Translations under genes and position numbers: made by a program
Part shown: positions 16,812 to 23,661 of the stretch, one piece after another
How the letters are laid out: the number at the start of each line of letters is the position of its first letter
Numbering within the stretch: position 1 is the stretch's first letter
From: Deltaproteobacteria bacterium
GTDB lineage: Bacteria; Myxococcota_A; UBA9042; PHBI01
Length of the DNA stretch: 64,000 bases
Reading direction: 5' to 3'
NCBI GenBank assembly: GCA_011526585.1
Contig: WYBB01000246.1
Coordinates: forward strand, 36,597 to 100,596
The notes under the pieces: generated by a model
What the model saw: only the letters and a program-made list of their open reading frames with translations
What the model was told of the DNA's origin: nothing
Databases searched by the model: none

Positions 16812-17999
16812 ATGATCGCCCTCGCGCTCGCGCTCGCCGCCCTGGTCGGCGTCTCCCTCGGCCTCCTCGGCGGCGGTGGCTCGATCCTGACCCTGCCGCT
16901 CTTGACCTACGTGCTCGAGCAGGACGCGCACGCCGCCATCGCCGGCTCGCTCTTCGTCGTCGGCGTCACGAGCCTCGTCGGCCTCGTGCCGCACGCTCGC
17001 GCCGGGCGGGTGCGCTGGAAGACCGGCGTGATCTTCGGCGGCGCCTCGATGGTCGGCGCCTACCTCGCCGGCCGCGTCGCCAAGCTCCTGCCGCCCGAGG
17101 TGCTGCTCATCCTCTTCGGCGTGATGATGCTCGTCACCGCGGTGGCGATGCTGAAGAAGAGGAAGCTCGCCGAGACCACCGCCAGGCCGCTGTCGGTGCC
17201 CAAGGTGCTGGCCGAGGGGCTGGCGGTCGGCGCGGTCACCGGCCTCGTCGGCGCCGGCGGTGGCTTCCTCGTCGTGCCGGCGCTGGTCATCCTCGGCGGC
17301 CTGCCGATGCACGCCGCCGTCGGCACCTCGCTCCTCGTCATCGCCATGAAGGCCTTCGCCGGCTTCGCCGGCCACGCCGCCGCGCTGCCCGGCCTCGACT
17401 GGCCGATCCTCCTCGCCGTGACCGGCCTCGCCGTCGTCGGCAGCCTCGCCGGTGCCCGCCTCGCCCCCAAGATCCCCCAGGACACCCTGCGCCGCGCCTT
17501 CGGATGGTTCGTCGTCGCGATGGGGGTGTTCATCCTCGCTCAGGAGCTGCCTTCCTTGATTCCTCCGATCTCCGACTCGGTCGCCGCGGTGCTCGTCCCG
17601 CTCGGCGGCGGCGCGCTCATCGGGCTCGCCGCCACGCTATTCCTCTGGTCCCACGGGCGCGTGGCCGGGATCTCCGGCCTCTGGGGCGGCCTCGTCACCG
17701 GCGCCGCCGGTCGCTCCCTGCGCATGTCCTTCATGCTCGGCCTGGTCTCGGCCGGCCTCGTCGCCTTCATCCTGAAGACCGGCTTCGTGCCGGAGACGAG
17801 CTCGGTGCCGTTCGCCATCGTCGCCTTCGCCGGCCTGCTCGTCGGCTACGGCACGCGCCTCGGTAACGGGTGTACCAGCGGGCACGGCGTGTGTGGCATC
17901 GCGCGCCTCTCGCCGCGCTCGCTCATCGCGACCGGCACTTTCATGGCGACCGGCGTGCTGACGGTCCTCGCCGTGCGCCAGATCCTCGGAGGTTGGTGA
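16812..17999 (+). CDS. TauE/SafE exporter fused to a TsuA/YeeE-like sulfur transporter half
   Basis: 395 residues, ATG 16812 after GAGGAGGGACCG. Residues 1 to about 250 are a TauE/SafE anion exporter: GVSLGLLGGGGSILTLPLLT and the internal repeat GAVTGLVGAGGGFLVVPALV. From about residue 260 the sequence changes to the YeeE/YedE family (LWGGLVTGAAGRSLRMSFML), with the conserved motif LGNGCTSGHGVCGIARLSPR; its cysteines are those TsuA uses to pass thiosulfate. Normally these are two genes. The fusion would join export of sulfite or sulfonate-like anions with thiosulfate/sulfane-sulfur uptake. Its stop overlaps the next start (ATGA). No frameshift signs: both halves are in one clean frame. Confidence 0.85.
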   Translation: MIALALALAALVGVSLGLLGGGGSILTLPLLTYVLEQDAHAAIAGSLFVVGVTSLVGLVPHARAGRVRWKTGVIFGGASMVGAYLAGRVAKLLPPEVLLILFGVMMLVTAVAMLKKRKLAETTARPLSVPKVLAEGLAVGAVTGLVGAGGGFLVVPALVILGGLPMHAAVGTSLLVIAMKAFAGFAGHAAALPGLDWPILLAVTGLAVVGSLAGARLAPKIPQDTLRRAFGWFVVAMGVFILAQELPSLIPPISDSVAAVLVPLGGGALIGLAATLFLWSHGRVAGISGLWGGLVTGAAGRSLRMSFMLGLVSAGLVAFILKTGFVPETSSVPFAIVAFAGLLVGYGTRLGNGCTSGHGVCGIARLSPRSLIATGTFMATGVLTVLAVRQILGGW

Positions 18000-18508
18000 T
18001 GCAGAGCTCGAACTTCGTCGTCTGGCTCGCGGGCCTTGTCTTCGGCCTGGGCCTCCTCGTCTCCGGCATGACCCAGCCGGACAAGGTGATCGGCTTCCTC
18101 GACCTCACCGGCGATTGGGACCCGAGCCTCGCCTTCGTGATGGGCGGCGCGCTCGCGGTGCACGCCCCGCTGAGCTGGCTGCTCCGCCGCAAGCGCAAGG
18201 GCGCGGAGCCCGCGCGGCCCCGCTACGCGCCGGTCTTCCACCTGCCGACGCGGCGCGACATCGACCGGCCGCTGGTCGCCGGCGCGGCGCTCTTCGGGGT
18301 TGGCTGGGGCCTTGCAGGGCTCTGCCCCGGCCCCGCCATCGTGTCGGCCGGAGGCGGCTCCTTCGAGGCGCTCGTCTTCGTCGGCACCATGACGCTGGGC
18401 ATGCTGCTGCACGATCGCGTGCGGCGCGTCGAGACGAACCGACCGCCGCCCGAGGCGCCCTTGCCCGGGCCGACGGTGCACGGACACATCGAAGGGAGGC
18501 TCTCGTGA
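17999..18508 (+). CDS. YeeE/YedE (TsuA/PmpB-like) sulfur transporter half
   Basis: 169 residues, ATG 17999 overlapping the previous TGA. It has four or five hydrophobic segments. GVGWGLAGLCPGPAIVSAGG is the characteristic Cys motif of the second member of PmpA/PmpB pairs, while the first-member motif (GCTSGH) is in the fused protein just upstream. The N-terminal FGLGLLVSGMTQPDKVIGFL is also typical. The pair probably forms one inner-membrane channel for thiosulfate or related sulfane sulfur. It ends with GTGA overlap into the persulfide dioxygenase-like gene. Confidence 0.88.
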   Translation: MQSSNFVVWLAGLVFGLGLLVSGMTQPDKVIGFLDLTGDWDPSLAFVMGGALAVHAPLSWLLRRKRKGAEPARPRYAPVFHLPTRRDIDRPLVAGAALFGVGWGLAGLCPGPAIVSAGGGSFEALVFVGTMTLGMLLHDRVRRVETNRPPPEAPLPGPTVHGHIEGRLS

Positions 18509-19395
18509 GGATCCAGCACTTCTACGACCCGGCGACCTACACCCTGACCTACGTGGTCTTCGACCCCGACACGCGCGACGCGGTCGTGATCGACCCGGTG
18601 CTCGACTACGACCCGGTCGGTTCGCGCACCGCGACCGACAACGTGGCCGCGGTCGAGCGCTTCCTGAGGGAGCACGGCCTGCGCCTGCACTGGGTGCTCG
18701 AGACCCACGCCCACGCCGACCACCTCTCGGGCTCGCAGTACCTCAAGCGTCGCTTCGAGGCGGGCGTGGTGATCGGCGAGCGGATCCGCGAGGTGCAGGA
18801 GGTCTTCCGCGGCGTCTTCGACATGCCCGCCGACTTCGCCACCGACGGCAGCCAGTTCGACAAGCTCGTCGCCGACGGCGAGACCCTGGCCGCCGGCTCG
18901 CTGGCGATCGAGATCATCGCCACCCCGGGGCACACGCCCGCCTGCGTCTCCTACAAGATCGGCGACGCCGTCTTCACCGGCGACGCGCTCTTCATCGAGG
19001 ACTACGGCACCGGGCGCTGCGACTTCCCCAAGGGCGATGCGCGCGCGCTCTATCGGTCGGTGCACGAGCGCCTCTATCGGCTGCCCGATGAGACGCGCGT
19101 CTTCGTCGGCCACGACTATCAGCCCGGCGGGCGCGCGCTGCGCTTCGAGACGACGATCGGCGCCTCCAAGGCGAAGAACGTGCAGCTCAGGGCCGAGACC
19201 GGCGAGCTCGAGTTCGTCGAGTTCCGCGACAAGCGCGACCGCTCGCTGGCCGCGCCGCGCCTCCTCTTCCCGAGCGTGCAGGTCAACATCGACGCCGGCC
19301 GGCTGCCGCGCGCCCACGCCAACGGGGTGCGGTATCTGCGCGTGCCGATCAATCTCAGGCGCCCGACCGACGTCGACGGCACGCCGACCGACTGA
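18505..19395 (+). CDS. Metallo-beta-lactamase-fold persulfide dioxygenase-like enzyme
   Basis: 296 residues. GTG 18505 (VRIQHFYDPATYTLTYVVFD) follows GGGAGG and overlaps the upstream stop. Metal ligands are complete: ETHAHADHLSG (residues about 66-75), TPGHTPAC, FTGDALF and VGHDYQPGG. The family (ETHE1/Blh) oxidises glutathione persulfide to sulfite with a mononuclear iron. No rhodanese or DUF442 domain is fused. In rhizobia and Xylella the equivalent blh gene is grouped with pmp and tauE homologues under the repressor BigR. The same set is present here, but the linked regulator is a sigma-54 activator. Confidence 0.88.
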   Translation: MRIQHFYDPATYTLTYVVFDPDTRDAVVIDPVLDYDPVGSRTATDNVAAVERFLREHGLRLHWVLETHAHADHLSGSQYLKRRFEAGVVIGERIREVQEVFRGVFDMPADFATDGSQFDKLVADGETLAAGSLAIEIIATPGHTPACVSYKIGDAVFTGDALFIEDYGTGRCDFPKGDARALYRSVHERLYRLPDETRVFVGHDYQPGGRALRFETTIGASKAKNVQLRAETGELEFVEFRDKRDRSLAAPRLLFPSVQVNIDAGRLPRAHANGVRYLRVPINLRRPTDVDGTPTD

Positions 19396-19404
19396 TCGGG
19401 GACG

Positions 19405-20487
19405 TCAGAAGGGCGCGTCGTCGACGCGATCGCCGCGCGCCGGATCGATGCGCGCGTGGTGTGCGGCGGGCGCGCCGTCGCGCGCGAGGTGCACGTCGAA
19501 GAACTCGGCGGGCACGCTCCAGAAGCGCTCGCGCTCGAAGTCCCAGGCGAGCATGGCCAGGTGCAGGTGCGGCTCGAGCGTGGTGCCGGAGTTGCCGACG
19601 CGGCCGATCGGATCGCCTGCGGCGATCGGTGAGTGCGGCGCGACCTCGGGCGGGATCGAGCCCTCGGCGAGGTGCAGGAGATAGACGTGGAAGGCACCGG
19701 CGAGGTGGATGCCGACGAGGTTCTCGCGCGCGCCGATCCCCTCGGCGGGCCACTCACCGGGCGCGCGATCCGGGGCATCGCCGACGACCTCGACGACGAG
19801 CCCGGCGACGGGCGAGGTGATCGCCGCGCCCCAGCTCAGGTAGTCCTCGAGCGCGCGGCCGTCGCCATGCCAGCGCGCGCCGTCAGCGTCGGTGAGCACG
19901 AGGTCCCAGGCGAAGTCGCCGTAGCCGTGCTCGGCGAGGTGGTGATCCTCGTGCGCGGTGATGACCAGCGCCGGCTCGGTCAGCGGCGTCGTGGCGATTC
20001 CGAGCCCGCGCGCGGCGAGCCAGTCGAGATAGCGTGGGCGATCGGCGGGCAGGCGCAGCGGCTCGCGCGCCGTGACGGCGTCGCCGTCGACGAAGACGAG
20101 CGAGCGATCGTCGGGCCACTCGGCGTAGCGCTCGGGATCGAAGACCGCGTAGGTCGTGCCAGGCGTGGGCGTCCACCAGCGCGCGTGATCGTAGGTCGCG
20201 ACGAGCTCGCCCTCGATGACGCGGCCGTCGTCGAGCACGAAGCGCTCGCCCTCCGCGGGCGCGGGCCCGGAGGTGTCGGTGGGCGCGAGCGTGTCGGTGG
20301 GCGCGGTGTCGCGGGGCGCGGACGTGTCGGTGGGCGCGAGCGTGTCCGTGCACGCGGTGGTTGCGGGGTCATCGCCGCAAGCGAGGAGCAGGATCGAAGA
20401 CGACACGAGGAGGGCCGAGCGCACGGCGTATCGTTGCCGGGTCGAGGTCGGACGCGCAAGCCGATCGTCATGTCCCGCATCCTTCAT
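19405..20487 (-). CDS. M23-family peptidase-like lipoprotein
   Basis: 360 residues from ATG 20487. An internal GTG at 20424 would give a more usual signal (VRSALLVSSSILLLACGDD) without the 21-residue charged leader, so the true start is uncertain. The lipobox is LLAC. A repetitive DTLAPTDTSAP-type linker follows, then a predicted beta-rich domain. The C-terminal half is LytM-like: AHEDHHLAEHGYGDFAWDLV, PVAGLVVEVVGDAP, GHIHLAG-like strands and the closing zinc motif EPHLHLAML. The first zinc motif is a variant, so peptidoglycan endopeptidase activity is probable but not certain. Divergent from the activator gene by 14 bases. Confidence 0.75.
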   Translation of the reverse strand: MKDAGHDDRLARPTSTRQRYAVRSALLVSSSILLLACGDDPATTACTDTLAPTDTSAPRDTAPTDTLAPTDTSGPAPAEGERFVLDDGRVIEGELVATYDHARWWTPTPGTTYAVFDPERYAEWPDDRSLVFVDGDAVTAREPLRLPADRPRYLDWLAARGLGIATTPLTEPALVITAHEDHHLAEHGYGDFAWDLVLTDADGARWHGDGRALEDYLSWGAAITSPVAGLVVEVVGDAPDRAPGEWPAEGIGARENLVGIHLAGAFHVYLLHLAEGSIPPEVAPHSPIAAGDPIGRVGNSGTTLEPHLHLAMLAWDFERERFWSVPAEFFDVHLARDGAPAAHHARIDPARGDRVDDAPF

Positions 20488-20492
20488 GCTAT

Positions 20493-20524
20493 GTTTCAGC
20501 GATGAAACGAAACCGCGCTGAAAC
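20493..20524 (+). promoter_or_regulatory. GTTTCA palindrome over the activator start codon
   Basis: GTTTCAGCGATGAAAC (20493-20508) is a perfect inverted repeat with a 4-base spacer, and a further TGAAAC lies at 20519-20524. It covers the ATG of the sigma-54 activator (20502) and is 6 bases from the divergent M23 start at 20487. It is the same half-site as in the cluster at 16153-16197. Placement over a start codon suggests negative autoregulation by the activator. Confidence 0.6.
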
Positions 20525-21848
20525 GGACGGGTCGCTCGACGCGCTGATCGCCGAGGCGCTTGCGGCGGCGCTCGGGCCGGTGCTGCTGCTCGACGTCGAT
20601 CTGCGGGTGCGCCTGGCCTCGGCCGAGGCGGAGGCGCTCCTGGGATCGGCGGTGCCGGAGGGGATCGCCGCGCCGGCGCTCCTGTGCGGTGATCGGCCCA
20701 AGCGCCCGGTGGCCGAGGCGCTGGCGGCCGGCCGCCCGGTGCAGGCGCTGGTGCCGCACCCGGGCGGCGGCGACCGCTTCGTGCAGGTGCGCTCGCTGCC
20801 GCTCTTGCGCGGACGCAGGAAGATCGGCTGGATGCTGGTCCTGACGGCGGTCGATGAGGGTGACGAGCCGGAGGTCTTCCACGGCATGTCGGCGACCGAT
20901 GCGCGCATGAAGCGGCTCTTCCGGTTGATCGAGAAGGTCGCCGTCGACGACGTGCCGGTGCTCGTGCGCGGCGAGACCGGCGCCGGCAAGGAGCTCGTCG
21001 CGCGCGCGCTGCATCTGAGCTCGGGCCGCCGTGACGGCCCCTTCCGTGCGATCAACTGCGCGGCGCTGCCGCCGACCTTGCTCGAGAGCGAGCTCTTCGG
21101 CCACGCGCGCGGTGCCTTCACCGGCGCCGTCAAGGACGTGCCCGGTCACTTCCAGCTCGCGCACAAGGGCACGCTCTTCCTCGACGAGGTCGCCGAGCTG
21201 CCGCTCGAGCTGCAGGCCAAGCTCCTGCGCGTGCTCGAGGCGCGCGTGGTCACGCCGGTCGGCGCGCGCGTCGAGGTGCCGGTCGACGTGCGCATCGTCT
21301 CGGCGACGCACCGCTCGCTCAGAGCCGAGGTCGAGGCCGGTCGCTTCCGCGGCGATCTGATGTACCGCCTGCGGGTGATCCCGCTCTTCCTGCCGCCGCT
21401 GCGCGAGCGTGAAGGCGACGTCGCGCTGCTCGTCACGCGCCTGGTCGAGGAGCTCAACCAGGTCAAGCGCCGCAAGCTCGAGGTGGTGAGCCCCGCGGCG
21501 TTGCAGGCGCTCGAGCGCTACGACTGGCCGGGCAACGTGCGCGAGCTCAAGAACGCGCTCGACTACGCCTACGCGATCGGCGACGGGCCGGTGCTCGAGC
21601 TCACCGACCTGCCGCCCGAGATCGTCGACGCCGGGCCCGAGGTCTGGCAAGGCGTGGTGGACCGGACCGCGCCCGAGCTCGCGCCGGGTACGGCGGTCGC
21701 CGAAGCGCGCGACGAGGACGGGCGTGAGCGCGAGCGCATCGAGCGGGCGCTGATGCGCGCGAGCGGGAGCCGTGAGCAGGCGGCGCGGCTCCTCGGGATC
21801 TCGCGCGTGACCTTGTGGCGGCGCATGAAGGGGCTCGGGATCGCCTGA
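20502..21848 (+). CDS. Sigma-54-dependent transcriptional activator with PAS-like sensor
   Basis: 448 residues, ATG 20502; no Shine-Dalgarno motif is visible and the operator palindrome overlaps the start. Residues about 15-115 (GPVLLLDVDLRVRLASAEAE) look like a PAS-type sensor, and no receiver domain is present. The AAA+ domain (about 130-370) has Walker A GETGAGKE, the sigma-54 contact loop GAFTGA, Walker B-like GTLFLDEV, and the arginine-finger region GDLMYRLRV. The C-terminus is a Fis-type HTH (SREQAARLLGISRVTLWRRM). It probably activates the operon starting at 16295 in response to a sulfur or redox signal. The inducer is unknown. Confidence 0.92.
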   Translation: MKRNRAETDGSLDALIAEALAAALGPVLLLDVDLRVRLASAEAEALLGSAVPEGIAAPALLCGDRPKRPVAEALAAGRPVQALVPHPGGGDRFVQVRSLPLLRGRRKIGWMLVLTAVDEGDEPEVFHGMSATDARMKRLFRLIEKVAVDDVPVLVRGETGAGKELVARALHLSSGRRDGPFRAINCAALPPTLLESELFGHARGAFTGAVKDVPGHFQLAHKGTLFLDEVAELPLELQAKLLRVLEARVVTPVGARVEVPVDVRIVSATHRSLRAEVEAGRFRGDLMYRLRVIPLFLPPLREREGDVALLVTRLVEELNQVKRRKLEVVSPAALQALERYDWPGNVRELKNALDYAYAIGDGPVLELTDLPPEIVDAGPEVWQGVVDRTAPELAPGTAVAEARDEDGRERERIERALMRASGSREQAARLLGISRVTLWRRMKGLGIA

Positions 21849-21881
21849 GGCGTGCGGTCGAGCGGGGAGGCCACGATCCTG

Positions 21882-22637
21882 TCACCGGTAGGTGGCGGTC
21901 TCGATCGTGAGGCGGATGAACTCGCCCTCGGGCTCGAAGCGCTCGGAGCCGAAGTACCAGCCGACGCGATAGCGTGTGGGGATGGTGACGCCGTCGAAGG
22001 TGCGATCGGTGTCGCAGTAGCCGCCGAAGCGCTCGTAGTGGAACTCGCCGGCCTGTACGGCCGGCGAGGCGACGTCGGTCCAGCGCGCGAGCGAGAGCGT
22101 TCGCACGCCGCCTTCGGGATCGAGCTCGAGCTGGAGCTCGCTGAGCTCGCCGTGCGCGCGCATGACGGCGCGGGGGCCATCACCTTCGAGCCACTGCACG
22201 TCGTCGCCGAGGAGCACGGCCGGAAACCACAATGACTCCGCGTGCATGCGACCGGCGGCCGAGCGGGCGACGTCGTGGCCGCCGGCGCGCAAGAACGGGA
22301 TGAGCCCGAGCACGCGCCAGCGCATGGCGCCGTCACCGTCGACCAGGCGGTCGTAGCCGCTGACCGCGAGGCCCTTGACCCTGGCGTGCGCGTGCCAGAC
22401 GAAGCCGCGATCCCAGTTGAGGACCTGCTCGGCGTCGAAGGGATACCAGACGCCTTCGAGGCGCAGCTCGCCGCGCATCGTCAGTCGCAGCGTCGTCGAC
22501 AGGCGCGCGTGCGGCGCCAGCGCATGCAGGAAGTAGCGGCGCGCGGGCTCGGGGAGACCCTCGACCATGGCGGGGTGGAAGGTGCGGGTCGCCGGCACGG
22601 CCTCCTGCCAGAGGCGCTCGAGGGTGCGGTCATGCAT
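21882..22637 (-). CDS. DUF6544-like protein
   Basis: 251 residues. It contains GLPEPARRYFLHALAPHARL, LRLTMRGELRLEGVWYPFDA, a stretch beginning RGFVWHAHARV, ESLWFPAVLLGDDVQWLEGD and TIPTRYRVGWYF, the recurring pattern of the DUF6544 family (single soluble beta-rich domain, function unknown). There is no signal peptide or membrane segment. Its start overlaps the stop of the CoA-binding/membrane gene by 8 bases, so the two are probably made together. Convergent with the sigma-54 activator, 33 bases apart. Confidence 0.65.
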   Translation of the reverse strand: MHDRTLERLWQEAVPATRTFHPAMVEGLPEPARRYFLHALAPHARLSTTLRLTMRGELRLEGVWYPFDAEQVLNWDRGFVWHAHARVKGLAVSGYDRLVDGDGAMRWRVLGLIPFLRAGGHDVARSAAGRMHAESLWFPAVLLGDDVQWLEGDGPRAVMRAHGELSELQLELDPEGGVRTLSLARWTDVASPAVQAGEFHYERFGGYCDTDRTFDGVTIPTRYRVGWYFGSERFEPEGEFIRLTIETATYR

Positions 22638-23520
22638 GGCGCACGACGCGCGGTGCGGGGCGCGGACCGAGCACGCCGAGGGTGAGCTCGGCGAGGCCGA
22701 GCGCGGCGACGACCGCCTGCAGCCAGGACTCGGGGTCGAGCCACAGGAGCTGCGCGAGGATCCAGACGATGAGGAGCGCGCCGAGGCCGGCGGCGACGAG
22801 CGGCGCGCGGCGGTCCTTCCTCAGCGTGAGCACGGCGCCCAGGGCGTGGCCGAGCCCGATCAGGGTGAAGAGCGCGAGGCCGGGCACGAGGTAGCTCGAG
22901 AACGGGCTCTGGGCGAGGAAGCCGGGGTTCATGCCGAGCTCGGCGCCGCTGGGATCGGCGAGCATGAGCGCGCCCCCGATGAGCGCGTTGGCGCCGACGA
23001 TGATCTGGAGGAAGGCGAGCGCGATGATGTTCCAGAGCGGCGGCGTGCGCGCGCCGCCGGCGGGGAAGGCGCCCGAGAGGCGGCGCACGGTCGCGTGCGC
23101 GGCGTGAAGTCCGCCCTGGTCGAGGAACATCAGCGGGCACTCGCCGTCGATGACGGTCAGGCCGTGCTCGACGGCGAGGCGCACCGCCTCGGGGCTCGAC
23201 GAGCCGTTGCCGGCGCCCTTGTGGAACCAGACGTGGGTCACGCCGGCGGCGATGGCGTCGCGCACGACGGCGGGCGACTCGCTCGCCGGCACCATGACCA
23301 GCGCGGCCTTCGGGTGCTCGGGCAGCGACTGCAGGTCGATGTACGCGGGGTGGCCGGCGATCTCGCCGTGGCGGCGGTTGACCGGCAGGACCTCGTGGCC
23401 CTTGGCGATGAGCGCGCGCATGACGGCGCGGCTGAAGTGGCGCGGATCGTGGCTCGCGCCGACGAGCGCGATGCGCTCGTGCGCGAGGAACTCGTCGATC
23501 TCGGAGATGGCGTTGTGCAT
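22630..23520 (-). CDS. CoA-binding (YccU-like) domain fused to a four-helix membrane domain
   Basis: 296 residues. Residues 1 to about 140 are a succinyl-CoA synthetase-like CoA-binding Rossmann domain: HERIALVGASHDPRHFSRAV, VLPVNRRHGEIAGHPAYIDL, AGVTHVWFHKGAGNGS, and GLTVIDGECPLMFLDQ. This domain is normally a free-standing protein of about 140 residues. After about residue 165 come roughly four hydrophobic helices (LWNIIALAFLQIIVGANALI and PGLALFTLIGLGHALGAVLT among them). The fusion places a nucleotide/CoA sensor at the membrane; no reaction can be assigned. The 141 bases upstream (23521-23661) show nothing recognisable. Confidence 0.75.
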   Translation of the reverse strand: MHNAISEIDEFLAHERIALVGASHDPRHFSRAVMRALIAKGHEVLPVNRRHGEIAGHPAYIDLQSLPEHPKAALVMVPASESPAVVRDAIAAGVTHVWFHKGAGNGSSSPEAVRLAVEHGLTVIDGECPLMFLDQGGLHAAHATVRRLSGAFPAGGARTPPLWNIIALAFLQIIVGANALIGGALMLADPSGAELGMNPGFLAQSPFSSYLVPGLALFTLIGLGHALGAVLTLRKDRRAPLVAAGLGALLIVWILAQLLWLDPESWLQAVVAALGLAELTLGVLGPRPAPRVVRHA

Positions 23521-23661
23521 GCGGCCCTCCGCCTGGGGAGCGGTGCAGCGGCCATGCCAGCGCGCGGGGCGCGGAGGTCGGGGGATCCGGGTGAATCGGG
23601 GGGCGGCGGTGTGCGCAAACGCACGGCCGGGCGTGCACGCTCCCCCGCGGGGAGCGTCGAC

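Noticed and set aside
20216..20360. Repetitive GTGTCGGTGGGCGC units, considered as a DNA repeat or CRISPR-like array
   Set aside because: They encode the DTLAPTDTSAP linker of the M23 lipoprotein in frame; no spacers and no cas genes.
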